This document shows, piece after piece, positions 54,650-63,741 of a stretch of 64,000 nt of DNA. Each line of letters opens with the position of its first letter. The first letter of the stretch is position 1. The notes under the pieces are model-generated. The model searched no databases, was not told where the DNA came from, and saw nothing but the letters and a program-made list of their open reading frames with translations. Location of the stretch: positions 1,612,001-1,676,000 of the forward strand of contig CAWKLF010000001.1 of the NCBI GenBank assembly GCA_963850425.1, in the 5' to 3' direction. This DNA comes from Gp1-AA133 sp963850425 (GTDB lineage: Bacteria; Acidobacteriota; Terriglobia; Terriglobales; Acidobacteriaceae). Both the position numbers and the translations under genes were made by a program.

Positions 54650-55027
54650 TTAGCGATTCTGGTCCAGTATCTGCCGAAGCCGGATCAGTTCCTCTGCGTC
54701 AATGCCTTGCTCTTCCAGAATGTTCAACACCAGCAACTCGCGTGAGTTCTGAAAAAACCGGTTCAGCAAGTGCTGAATCTCGGTGCGCTTCGCTTCGTCC
54801 TGCTTCAGGATGGCCCGATAGATATGCGCGCGCCCGTCTTTCACGTGCCGCACACAGCCCTTCTTCTCCAGGATGCGAATGATGGTCAACACCGAGTTGT
54901 AAGCCAGTGGCTTCTCCAGGGGGAGGGCTTCCAACACTTGCTGAACGGTGGCCGGACCTTTGTCCCAAAGCACCTGCATGATCCGCAGTTCCGCCTCAGT
55001 CAAAGTCGCCGATTGCGTACGGGCCAA
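54650..55027 (-). CDS. BlaI/MecI-family transcriptional repressor
   Basis: 125 residues from TTG 55027, where GGAGG lies 5 nt upstream. A winged-helix core follows: LTEAELRIMQVLWDKGPATV, LAYNSVLTIIRILEKKG, HIYRAI. A C-terminal dimer helix (LLNRFFQNSRELLVLNIL) ends the protein. Family length is normal with this start; the earlier TTG at 55114 adds 29 unrelated residues. It is followed by the M56 gene after 6 bp. Family members bind TTAGT-type dyads and are inactivated by an M56 sensor peptidase. Confidence 0.92.
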   Translation of the reverse strand: MARTQSATLTEAELRIMQVLWDKGPATVQQVLEALPLEKPLAYNSVLTIIRILEKKGCVRHVKDGRAHIYRAILKQDEAKRTEIQHLLNRFFQNSRELLVLNILEEQGIDAEELIRLRQILDQNR

Positions 55028-55121
55028 AACGTCCTCCAAAAGTGAATCTGAAAATGCTGCCCGGGTCTCCGCAAGCCCCCTCGCGCTTCCGCTGATTTTG
55101 ACGCGACGAACCAAATTACGT

Positions 55122-55139
55122 CAACTAACAATTTAGTTG
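55122..55139. promoter_or_regulatory. BlaI-type operator dyad upstream of the repressor gene
   Basis: Perfect inverted repeat CAACTAA-CAAT-TTAGTTG, 95 bp before the chosen start of the BlaI-like gene. It is identical in both arms to the dyad ahead of htrA. On the minus strand it overlaps TTGACG, a -35-like hexamer, fitting autorepression. Confidence 0.65.
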
Positions 55140-55282
55140 CTTAAAGACGCATTCGAGTTGCCTGAGGACTAACTCATTGAAAAGATGATGTTTGGGAGAG
55201 TGCGTGGGACTATCGAAATGCTGCCCGCGTCGGAGATGGAGAGCCTTTCCCCGAAGGCGCTTGTGCTACATTCAGCGCAGGC

Positions 55283-55358
<76 letters not shown>

Positions 55359-55389
55359 CCGATCTCGCCTGGTTTGCTGTCGCTGGAAT

Positions 55390-55680
55390 CTATCTGGCCT
55401 TGGAGCGGCTGGGCAAAGTGGTTTTGCTGCTGGCCTTCATGTGGGCGGCGCCCGGCCGGCCTGCAGTTTTGGGAGCCGGAGCGCGCAATCGCACCGACGG
55501 CGCCCGTCCCTTCAGTCCTTGATCCTGCTCAGAGAGCGCCAGCAACTGCCGCATGATTTCCGCCTTTTCCCATTTCTCCGGCCGCTTCCGTTTACGCTTG
55601 CCTAGAGGCGTCATGAGCAACAGCGCTGCCACCGTCAATACCCCCAGCGCGATCATCAAAGTCGGCGAGATGCCAAACAT
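55390..55680 (-). CDS. Small membrane protein, function unknown
   Basis: 96 residues. One N-terminal helix (MFGISPTLMIALGVLTVAAL) is followed by a Lys/Arg-rich region (GKRKRKRPEKWEKAE) and a basic tail. It could be a small inner-membrane protein. The tail overlaps a region near the tRNA; support is limited to the plausible helix. Confidence 0.45.
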   Translation of the reverse strand: MFGISPTLMIALGVLTVAALLLMTPLGKRKRKRPEKWEKAEIMRQLLALSEQDQGLKGRAPSVRLRAPAPKTAGRPGAAHMKASSKTTLPSRSKAR

Positions 55681-55929
55681 ATTTCAATTCCTCAGACGAG
55701 TGGGCCGTGCGGCATTTCGATGAGGAGCATTTTCCTTCGCAAGGCGGTCGGCGCGACAGGTTACCAAGGTTGTTGGTCCCGCATTGTTACCAGGAAAATC
55801 GACGGCGTGTCGGCGTAAGGGCCATCGCCGCCCACTGGTTACGTTTTCATAGGAAGTCAGGTGTCGGGACGTAAGATCAACAGAATCACGGTGGGCGGAG
55901 GAAGAAGTCGTAGCGTCGGAGTCGAGCTT

Positions 55930-57330
55930 TCAAACTCTCGGGTTGTGAATCGGCAGCCGCACCCGAAAGCACGTATACCCGGGCCGCGAGACCAGGCTGA
56001 CATTTCCGTGATGCTTGCGCACGATCCGGTACACCGTGTCGAGGCCTAGTCCTGTGCCTTCTCCCATCGGCTTGGTGGTGAAGAAGGGATCGAAAATCTT
56101 GGTCTGGATTTCTGCGGGGACGCCCGGCCCATTGTCCACGAACTCGACCAGCACGTCTTCGCCTTCGCGCATGGTGCGAATGCGCAGTTCGCCTTTGCCC
56201 TGCATGGCGTCGGCGGCATTGTCGATCATGTTCGTCCAGACCTGGTTCAACTCGCTGCCATAGGAAAAAATGCGGGGCAAGTTGGGATCGAAATTGCGCG
56301 TCACCGTAATTCCGTGCTTGAGCTTGTGATTGAGCATGATCAACGTGCTCTCGATGCCCTTGGCGACATCCACTTCCTGACGCGGCGCCTCGTCCATGAA
56401 GGAGTATTCCTTGATCGCCTTCACCAGTTCTGAAATCCGGCACGAACTGTGCTCGATGTCGGTCAGCAGGCGCGAGATCTCCAGCGTGGCGCCGAAACGC
56501 CGGATCGCCGGCTTCATGACTGCCGGAGAAAATTTCTGTGCCAGGCGCTCCAGATGTTCCACCTGCACGCCCGACTCGGCCAGCACTGGGGCCACCTCCC
56601 AGCCGTCGTCCACCCCATGTTCCTCAAGCCAACTCTGCAATTCCGACTGCTTATCGCTAAGCTCCAGCGCATTCTGCGGCGCCGTATTGGCCTGCAGTTC
56701 GCGCGCCTTCGCCTCGATCATACGCAGCGTAGCCCGGGCTTCCGGTGGAAGATTTTCCTGGTCAATCTCAAAGCTGGCCTGCTCGCGCTTGTCGAAAATC
56801 GTTCGCAGCAAGTTCGCCGCGCGCGCCGCCGCCGCCGCTGGATTGTTCAATTCATGCGCCAGTCCCGCCGACAGCTTGCCTAAAGAGGCCAGCTTCTCGC
56901 GCTGCTGGTCCAGTTTGGTTACCTCGCGGACGCGGTCCGACAAGATGCCCACCAGCCGCGGCCCAAGTTCCGGAATCTGCTGCAGCATTTCCGGGAACAG
57001 ATCCTTCGGAATGCGCGCCACCCGCAGATAGCTGACGGCCCGGGACGTGATCGTGTAATGCGTCATCCGCGAGAACGGCAGCATGCCCGTGATCATTCCG
57101 GCTCGGGCCGTATAGACGGGAGCGTCGGGGCCGGCGCTCTCCTTCCGCCCATCGGTTTCGCCTTCGAGGTAGATCACCATCCACTCGGCGGGCTCGCCCT
57201 CGCGAATCACGATCTCGCCCGGTTCCGCCGTGGCCACGTCGGCATGGTCAGCCAACCATCCCAACTTGTCATCCGACAAGTCGGAAAGGTACGGGATGTT
57301 CCGAAGTTCTTTGACCAGTTCAGCGTTCAT
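55930..57330 (-). CDS. Cyclic-nucleotide-domain sensor histidine kinase
   Basis: 466 residues. An N-terminal cNMP/Crp-like sensor domain (about 10-130; DVATAEPGEIVIREGEPAEW) is followed by a dimerisation and phospho-acceptor helix with LAHELNNPAAAAARA (about residue 160). A long helical insert (185-300) leads to the HATPase domain: N box NMIDNAADAM, G1 box DNGPGVP, F box FFTTKP and G2 box GTGLGL. It should phosphorylate a response regulator not seen nearby. Start MNAELVKEL at 57330. Confidence 0.88.
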   Translation of the reverse strand: MNAELVKELRNIPYLSDLSDDKLGWLADHADVATAEPGEIVIREGEPAEWMVIYLEGETDGRKESAGPDAPVYTARAGMITGMLPFSRMTHYTITSRAVSYLRVARIPKDLFPEMLQQIPELGPRLVGILSDRVREVTKLDQQREKLASLGKLSAGLAHELNNPAAAAARAANLLRTIFDKREQASFEIDQENLPPEARATLRMIEAKARELQANTAPQNALELSDKQSELQSWLEEHGVDDGWEVAPVLAESGVQVEHLERLAQKFSPAVMKPAIRRFGATLEISRLLTDIEHSSCRISELVKAIKEYSFMDEAPRQEVDVAKGIESTLIMLNHKLKHGITVTRNFDPNLPRIFSYGSELNQVWTNMIDNAADAMQGKGELRIRTMREGEDVLVEFVDNGPGVPAEIQTKIFDPFFTTKPMGEGTGLGLDTVYRIVRKHHGNVSLVSRPGYTCFRVRLPIHNPRV

Positions 57331-57494
57331 GCTGCAGATGAGATTCTCTCCGCCATCGGCCGGATTCGTAATTACTGCAGAGATACCGCTTTGACGAAGG
57401 ATCCAGGAGCTTCTAAGGGTCGGATCCGGTCAGACCCAAGCTTAACTCCCCATTGTGAGATAATTTTCTATTCAACGCTTACCAAGGACCCTTC

Positions 57495-57767
57495 ATGGCG
57501 CACGAAGTTTTTTGCGTAAAGCTGAAAAAGCAGTTGCCCGGCCTCGACGAACCGCCCTTCGACACCGAACTCGGCCAGAAGATCTATGACAACGTCTCCC
57601 GGGAAGCCTGGGGCCAGTGGACCGAATTCTGCAAGATGGTCCTCAACGAATATCGCCTGAATCCTGCCCGCCGGGAAGACCAGGAAGTCATCGTCCGCCA
57701 CATGGAACAATTCTTCTTCGGCGACGGCGCCGTCGCCCCCAAAGAATACGTCCCGCCGACCCACTAG
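57495..57767 (+). CDS. yggX: YggX-family iron-trafficking / oxidative-damage protection protein
   Basis: 90 residues, whole family length. VFCVKLKKQLPGLDEPPF carries the conserved Cys (about residue 7). IYDNVSREAWGQWTEFCKMVL and MEQFFFG match the family strongly. It protects Fe-S clusters or traffics Fe(II). An AAGGA lies about 6 nt before the ATG. The gene is divergent from the histidine kinase gene. Confidence 0.93.
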   Translation: MAHEVFCVKLKKQLPGLDEPPFDTELGQKIYDNVSREAWGQWTEFCKMVLNEYRLNPARREDQEVIVRHMEQFFFGDGAVAPKEYVPPTH

Positions 57768-58191
57768 CCGTCAAAGACTCCGCAAAGGGCAGGTTAGGGT
57801 TCAGCAAGGGAAGGTTACGGGTTCACTCGTTGCCGCAAAGGGAAGGGCACGAGTTTACTCGTGCCAATTGCGCCGAAGGATGATGCGCTTTAGCGCCTGA
57901 GGTCTGCTGTTCGCCGCGAGTAATTCTTCTTGGCGACCGCGCGGCCGTCCCCAAAGACCCTCCAGTTAGCCATCGCGCCTCTCTGGCGGTGTTGAAAAAC
58001 GAAACTACCTCCCTCCGACACAACCCTTGGCCAACCGGCCAGTCAACCTCGGTACCAGCGAAGACAACCCATCGCCAGCGCTGTCCCGCTGGCTCCGGGC
58101 TCTCTGTCCCGTGGTACATGACCTTTCGACAGCATGCTGTGACTAACTCTGTGGATGATGTCCATTTGTTTCCGCAGTATGCTCTTTCCCG
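57768..58191. repeat. 424-bp gap holding hairpin repeats
   Basis: No gene is supported. A perfect 9-bp hairpin, GGCACGAGT (57846-57854) with ACTCGTGCC (57857-57865), is followed by a shorter GCGC-TTTA-GCGC hairpin (about 57889-57900) and CTGAGG. This paired-hairpin unit resembles interspersed repeats I recall in Acidobacteria. The rest shows no clear signal; the promoter of the hexosaminidase gene is probably in its end part. Confidence 0.55.
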
Positions 58192-60126
58192 ATGCCCCGC
58201 AACTTCCTCCCCCTGATCGTGTTCTTCACCCTGCTGGGCACCGCTGCTCTCACGCGCGACAAACACCACGCGCCCGCTCCGCTTCCCGACCCAACCGTCA
58301 CGGACAACTGGGCGCAGCGCACCTTGAACACTCTTTCCCTGGAAGAAAAGGTTGGACAGCTCTTCATGATCCGCATGCGGGTCGAGTTCCTGGGAACTGA
58401 AAGTCCCGAATATCTGCGCCTGCGCGAGAGCATCCGCAAATACCATCTGGGTTCGCTGGCGATGTCGGTACCGGCCGCCGGACGCTTTCTGAACGGTAAC
58501 GACCGCTCCCAGACCGTCACTCTTCTTAATCAGCTGCAAAGCGAATCAAAACTTCCGCTGCTCGTGGCTGGAGACTTTGAGCGCGGCGTCTTACCCGCCC
58601 GGCTATTCGGAACCACAGTCTTTCCGCATGCCATGGCTTTCGGCGCCACCGGCAACCTTGCTTATGCGGAGGAATTCGGCCGGATCACGGCACAGGAAAG
58701 CCGAGCTCTCGGTGTGCACTGGAACCTGTTCCCGGTCGCCGACGTCAATTCGAATCCCGCGAACCCCATCATTGGTACTCGTGCCTTTGGTGAGAACCCG
58801 ATCCAGGTCGGGGACCTGGTTGCCGCCTACATCCGGGGTGCCCGCGCCACCGGCATGCTGACGACGGCCAAGCACTTTCCCGGGCATGGGAACACCGCCG
58901 TTGATTCGCATATCGCCGTTCCCACTGTGGACGAGAGTCTTGACCGTGTCACTGCGATCGACCTGCCGCCCTTCCGCAAGGCCATCGCCGCGGGCGTCGA
59001 CGCGGTCATGACCGCGCACGTGCGGGTCCCGGCCCTTGATCCCGATCCGGGAAACGTAGCGACGACCTCGCACCACATCATCACCGACCTTCTTAAGAAT
59101 GACCTGGGCTTCAAAGGACTGGTGGTCACCGATGCCCTTGATATGGCGGGCCTGAGCCGTCGCTACGCGCTGAACCCTGGGCGCGCAGCCGTGGATGCCT
59201 TCAAGGCGGGCAACGACGTCCTGACCATGCCAGGCGATCTCGACTCGAGCTACCGCGCCATGCTCGAAGCGGTGCGCAGCGGTGAGATTTCGCGGGACCG
59301 GCTCGACGCTTCCGTCCTCAAAATCCTCCGCGCCAAGAGTTCGCTCCACCTTGAGAAAGATCGCCTCGTAGACGTGGGCGCAATCCACACCCTGGTGGGC
59401 AATCCGGAAAACATTGCGGAAGGCCAGCGCATCTCCGACGCCTCCATCACGCTCGTGCGCAACAGTGGCCATGTCCTGCCCCTCAGCCTGAAGCGCGCCG
59501 ACCTGAACACAATCTTCCTCTATCAGCGTGTCAAGCCTGCTCCCACCGCGTTGTTGGTGATTCTTTGCGATCACGTGGATGCGGAGGACGGCCGTGTGCT
59601 CGAACGCGAGGTGCGCGCGCGCGCCTCCGACGCCGAAGTGATCTATGTGGATCCGCGAGTGGCGGCTGTCCGCTCCGACCTGGTGCTGAGCAAGGTCGAC
59701 CAAGCCCGGGCCGTGGTGGTTGCCGTCTACGTGGTGCCCTCGGCCGTAAGAACCATGACCGTAGCCCGCGGCCAGAAGAATTCAGCATCTCTGCCCGACT
59801 CGACAGCCCGCTTGCTGAGCGCGATCCTGGCGCGTGCCCAACACAAGACCGCCGTTCTGGCCATGGGGAATCCCTATCTCACGGTGAATTTCCCCACGAT
59901 TCAGGACTACATTTGCACTTTCTCCAATGCCACGGTGTCGGAAGTCAGCGCCGCCCGCGCTCTGTTCGGAGAAATTCCTCTATCGGGCCGTATGCCCGTC
60001 AACATTCGAAGCATCGCCCTGGTCCCGGCCATAGAGCCGAAACTTGCGAAATCAAACATCCCCGCATCGCCTTACTGGTATTCCAATCCGACCGATTGGC
60101 TGCTGAACGCCCCACACCTGCAGTAA
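58192..60126 (+). CDS. GH3 family beta-N-acetylhexosaminidase, secreted
   Basis: 644 residues with a signal peptide or anchor (MPRNFLPLIVFFTLLGTAAL). The GH3 TIM barrel shows the hexosaminidase motif AKHFPGHGNTAVDSH (about 223-237), whose His-Asp pair is diagnostic. The nucleophile Asp is in VVTDALDMAG. The C-terminal domain from about 415 fits the GH3 C-domain (LPDSTARLL). It probably cleaves GlcNAc from peptidoglycan fragments or chitin-like oligomers. Longer than cytosolic NagZ because of the extra domain. Confidence 0.9.
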   Translation: MPRNFLPLIVFFTLLGTAALTRDKHHAPAPLPDPTVTDNWAQRTLNTLSLEEKVGQLFMIRMRVEFLGTESPEYLRLRESIRKYHLGSLAMSVPAAGRFLNGNDRSQTVTLLNQLQSESKLPLLVAGDFERGVLPARLFGTTVFPHAMAFGATGNLAYAEEFGRITAQESRALGVHWNLFPVADVNSNPANPIIGTRAFGENPIQVGDLVAAYIRGARATGMLTTAKHFPGHGNTAVDSHIAVPTVDESLDRVTAIDLPPFRKAIAAGVDAVMTAHVRVPALDPDPGNVATTSHHIITDLLKNDLGFKGLVVTDALDMAGLSRRYALNPGRAAVDAFKAGNDVLTMPGDLDSSYRAMLEAVRSGEISRDRLDASVLKILRAKSSLHLEKDRLVDVGAIHTLVGNPENIAEGQRISDASITLVRNSGHVLPLSLKRADLNTIFLYQRVKPAPTALLVILCDHVDAEDGRVLEREVRARASDAEVIYVDPRVAAVRSDLVLSKVDQARAVVVAVYVVPSAVRTMTVARGQKNSASLPDSTARLLSAILARAQHKTAVLAMGNPYLTVNFPTIQDYICTFSNATVSEVSAARALFGEIPLSGRMPVNIRSIALVPAIEPKLAKSNIPASPYWYSNPTDWLLNAPHLQ

Positions 60127-60214
60127 GAAGGAGTGGCCGGTCGACCTCCCAAGACCTATTTTTGCTGGACTTCCACGGGACCAGCTAGATGAACCGTTCC
60201 TAATCCTCCGACAA

Positions 60215-61870
60215 TCATTTCCCCTGCACCTCGACAGCATCGGGCAACTGCACAGCATGACTACCCGATCCGGGCACCACAACCGTCTGCCCCCTCCCGG
60301 CATACTTCGCAAGCACGCCAGCCCGCGACCAATCCAAATCCCACCCATCGGCGATCGCAATCACGGTATATGTCCCCGGAATCACCCCCTGCAGCACGAA
60401 ACTGCCGTCCAGATCGCTCTGATCCCGGCGAAACAATTCCAGGTTCGCTTCCGGGTGCTTGGGGATCAGCACCACCATCGCACCGGCAACTCCTTTTCCG
60501 CCCAGCTTCGCGAATCCCTCCACCCGCCCGCTCCCGCTGGCCAGCGTCAGTGTCACCGCCAGCGAAGCCCCGGGCGCTACCTTCAGCGTGTGGCCGGAGC
60601 CCACTTGTCCGTCTGTCGCAACTTTGACCACCGCATACGAGACGTTTTGCGACCCCGCCAGCACTTCATAGTTGCCCGCTGCCACGTTCTTGAACTCCAC
60701 TTGGCCCGCGCTGCTAACGCGCCCGTAGGCCACGACGTGCTGTTTCTCGCGCAGTACCAGGAAAAGCTCTTTACGAATAGCTTCTTCCCCAAGAATGTGC
60801 ACCGTCCCAACGATGTTGCTAAGTGCCTCGCCGCTCGACGCGTCCACCTCCTGCCCGTCCTGGGAGATGTTGACTTCGCTGATGCGACTGGTCTGCCCGG
60901 GGCTGGACAGGCGGACGGCGTACTTACCGGGCGCTGTAGCGATTTCGAATACGCCGGCCGAGACAGGCCGGACACCTTCTTCCCCTCCCCGTGACGTATC
61001 TAATTGGTCGAATACTCGTTTCTGCAGGAGGGGATACGGGTATTCGTTGCCGGCATCCGGCTGCTCGCGGAAAATTACGTGCAGGGATGGCACCGGCGTG
61101 AGTCTGATCTCAATTTCCAGACGATCACCGCCCCGCAGAAGAATCGGAGTCGCATCATCCGAATCGGTCGCCCCCGCATAAAACGTGGTTGGGTAGACTA
61201 CATCGAGCCCGCGGTCCACCGCGACGGGCGCGACGGAGACGCCCTCAGGCGCCGATGTCGTAGGATGCACGGCATACCACGGGGTCGCGGTCACGGAAAG
61301 AAAGTAGGTGCCGGCATCCAGCGGCGTAAATTCGTAGGCGCCCTGATCGTCTGTAGTATCCCGCTGGTATTGCGCGATCCGGCTCACGCCCGTAGCGTGA
61401 TCCTCGCGCCATAAACTCACGTCAGCACGCCGCACCGGGTCCCCGGATTCGTCCAGAACCTTTCCGCTCAACGCCACCCATGGCAACAGTTGCAGCCGCA
61501 GGTTTTCCGTGTCAACGCCGGCGCCAGTTACGATCGCGCTTGAATATTGCTCATGCTGGTTGTAGTCGGAGCTGACGAATCCGCGTTTCGCTCCGTGCAG
61601 CGAGTACTTGCCCGCCGGCACCCAAAAATCAAACCGGCCATCGTCTCCGGTCAGCTGCGACTGCACATCCTTGGGATCCTTGGTATTTCGGAGAATGACT
61701 CGCGCGCGCGGCAACGCGTTTCCCCCCGGCTTGGCGACCACCGTTCCGGCAATCCGGAACTGTGCAGTGGCTGCATCCCCAACAGTGATTTGTGCGGCCG
61801 CATCGCCAGAAAAGGCCAGCGCCACCAGTACTGTTACAGCAGTTTTCAGCTTCGATTGGAATACGGACAT
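60215..61870 (-). CDS. Secreted carboxypeptidase-regulatory-like (CarboxypepD_reg) protein
   Basis: 551 residues with a signal peptide (LKTAVTVLVALAFSGDAAAQ). It has at least three beta-sandwich modules: at about 38-120 (FRIAGTVVAKPGGNALPRAR), about 138-215 (LSGKVLDESGDPVRRADVSL) and about 460-540 (GKGVAGAMVVLIPK, SDLDGSFVLQGVIPGTYT). No enzymatic motif is present. Probably a surface or periplasmic binding protein. ATG 61870 is used; a GTG at 61876 overlaps the upstream gene's stop (GTGA), so the two genes are probably cotranslated. Confidence 0.8.
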   Translation of the reverse strand: MSVFQSKLKTAVTVLVALAFSGDAAAQITVGDAATAQFRIAGTVVAKPGGNALPRARVILRNTKDPKDVQSQLTGDDGRFDFWVPAGKYSLHGAKRGFVSSDYNQHEQYSSAIVTGAGVDTENLRLQLLPWVALSGKVLDESGDPVRRADVSLWREDHATGVSRIAQYQRDTTDDQGAYEFTPLDAGTYFLSVTATPWYAVHPTTSAPEGVSVAPVAVDRGLDVVYPTTFYAGATDSDDATPILLRGGDRLEIEIRLTPVPSLHVIFREQPDAGNEYPYPLLQKRVFDQLDTSRGGEEGVRPVSAGVFEIATAPGKYAVRLSSPGQTSRISEVNISQDGQEVDASSGEALSNIVGTVHILGEEAIRKELFLVLREKQHVVAYGRVSSAGQVEFKNVAAGNYEVLAGSQNVSYAVVKVATDGQVGSGHTLKVAPGASLAVTLTLASGSGRVEGFAKLGGKGVAGAMVVLIPKHPEANLELFRRDQSDLDGSFVLQGVIPGTYTVIAIADGWDLDWSRAGVLAKYAGRGQTVVVPGSGSHAVQLPDAVEVQGK

Positions 61871-61872
61871 GA

Positions 61873-63741
61873 TCACTCGCTTGCCGAGATCAACTGCAGC
61901 GTGATCTGTACTTCCTGGCTGACGCCTAACCGCACGACCTGCCCCCTACCGTCGTAGGCGCGCATTGCTTCGCCGCTGGAGTACTCCAGTTCCCTTTGCG
62001 GACGATCGAACGCTAGCACTCGATAAGATCCTGGAGGGACTTGCCGCAGATCAAACTTTCCATCCCGCCCCACCGTTCCGTGCCGGAATTGTCCCGTGCT
62101 GTCGGGCAGCGGGAGACAGTAAACATAGGCGGCTGCTTTCGCCCAATGCACTCCCACTCCGCCCTCTGCGTTTCCAAGCGCATCAGCCGGCTCACCCAAG
62201 CCCTCAACACCGCCGAAAACCTCTGCCCCGTCGTCCCGTATGGTTGCATCCACGCCGATATGCTCCCCGTGTCCGATAGTTAGCGGGTGGCGCAGCAGGT
62301 CAATCTCTCCCGATGTCACCGACGCGGCAAACCCGCGTCTCGGATCGACTCGAACCCAGTAACGGCCCGGGCCAACACCTCCAAAAACCACCGAGTCGGG
62401 TTGCTGTGTCACAGATCGCGCTCTTCCAAACATTTCCGAAGCCGTGAACTCATCCACTGGTTGGAGGCTAACCGTGAAGTTCTCACCTCGCACCTGGTTT
62501 TCCTGCCAGATATTCTCAATAGGGTCTTCATTGGAAGCTTCAATTTCCGGGGACGATTTGAACTCTAGCTTGGCTTTAATGTGAACCGAACTGTTCGGCA
62601 TCAAAGTCATCGGAGCAGTTTCGGCAGCCGCGTCCTTCACCACGAGACTAGCTGATCCGCTTAGGCCGAGCCCTCCATAGTCCGTTGCTTCGACAACGTA
62701 GGTTCCGTTCGGCAGCCCGCCCTCGATTCTCTGCTCCCGGGGGTTGTACCCCAGCGTAAATCCCGGCCCTTTACGCCCGTGCACGGAAACCCTGATTTCG
62801 ATCTGATTGTCGATCGGGCCGTTCGTCACCGGTATTTTAATCGGATAGTAAGCTTGCCTGACCGGCGCAAGGTCAGCTTGGAAAGTCGCTCCGGCAGTCA
62901 ATTGGATCACGCCGGCAGTTTGAAAGTCCGTGGCATTCGAGAAGTAAGAGGGCGGATATCCGTACATCGGCCCGCGAGGATCGAACATCAGCGGATCGCG
63001 GTCCATTAATTCGCCAGTAAGCAACTTGTAGGTGCCCGCCTCGAGGTCTGAGAATCGAAACTCCCCGCTCAATCGAGCCTCGATTGAGCCAGCCAGCGTC
63101 CAATGTCCGCGTCCTTCGAGGATTTGGCGACGGTAAAGATGCACCGTGATCCGGTCGGAAGCATTGGAACTCGGCAAAACCACTCTGCCCAGGATCCGGG
63201 CCTCCGGCACGAGCGCGATCATAACGTCCCTGCCCGGGACCACAGGAGAGGGCTGCCAGGTCTGCGGATGATGCTCCCGCTCTAGAAATCCCGGTTTGCG
63301 CGCCATGAGGATTGTGGGAGAGTTCGTGAACGAGCGAAGCGGTCCATGGTAGCTCTCCATCTCCGCTGCAGAAGTGCCGTCCGGCTCGTGCGGCGATATC
63401 GCGGGCTCTTGCGGTATCGCAAACTCAAAGCGTCCTTGCTCGTCGGTCAGCGTCGCGAAACGATTGTCCGGAGAGTACACTAGTGCGCGTGCAACTGGTT
63501 CCCGCGTAACGCTGTTCACTACGGTCCCACGGACCGTGGTCTTCTGCGAGGCTCCGGAAGCAGCCTGTCCGACGGCACTTCCCGCAAGGAACCATCCCAC
63601 CAGTAGCAAAGATGAAACGAGAAGTGATAAAACGCGAAGCGATGAACCAAAATGCCAGCGCGCCTGACGCTGCTCAATACCCGCGCTCCGCTCTGAGAGA
63701 GAAGTGATGAGATAGCGGAACAACTGCCGACAACGGCGCAT
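61873..63741 (-). CDS. Carboxypeptidase-regulatory-like protein, membrane-anchored
   Basis: 622 residues from ATG 63741, with an N-terminal helix (VLSLLVSSLLLVGWFLAGSA). Beta-sandwich modules are at about 65-140 (TTVRGTVVNSVTREPVARAL) and near the C-terminus (GTVGRDGKFDLRQVPPGSYR). The middle is beta-rich and of unknown family. It is paired with the next gene, overlapping by a few bases. A TTG at 63750 with GGGAG close by is another possible start. Confidence 0.78.
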   Translation of the reverse strand: MRRCRQLFRYLITSLSERSAGIEQRQARWHFGSSLRVLSLLVSSLLLVGWFLAGSAVGQAASGASQKTTVRGTVVNSVTREPVARALVYSPDNRFATLTDEQGRFEFAIPQEPAISPHEPDGTSAAEMESYHGPLRSFTNSPTILMARKPGFLEREHHPQTWQPSPVVPGRDVMIALVPEARILGRVVLPSSNASDRITVHLYRRQILEGRGHWTLAGSIEARLSGEFRFSDLEAGTYKLLTGELMDRDPLMFDPRGPMYGYPPSYFSNATDFQTAGVIQLTAGATFQADLAPVRQAYYPIKIPVTNGPIDNQIEIRVSVHGRKGPGFTLGYNPREQRIEGGLPNGTYVVEATDYGGLGLSGSASLVVKDAAAETAPMTLMPNSSVHIKAKLEFKSSPEIEASNEDPIENIWQENQVRGENFTVSLQPVDEFTASEMFGRARSVTQQPDSVVFGGVGPGRYWVRVDPRRGFAASVTSGEIDLLRHPLTIGHGEHIGVDATIRDDGAEVFGGVEGLGEPADALGNAEGGVGVHWAKAAAYVYCLPLPDSTGQFRHGTVGRDGKFDLRQVPPGSYRVLAFDRPQRELEYSSGEAMRAYDGRGQVVRLGVSQEVQITLQLISASE

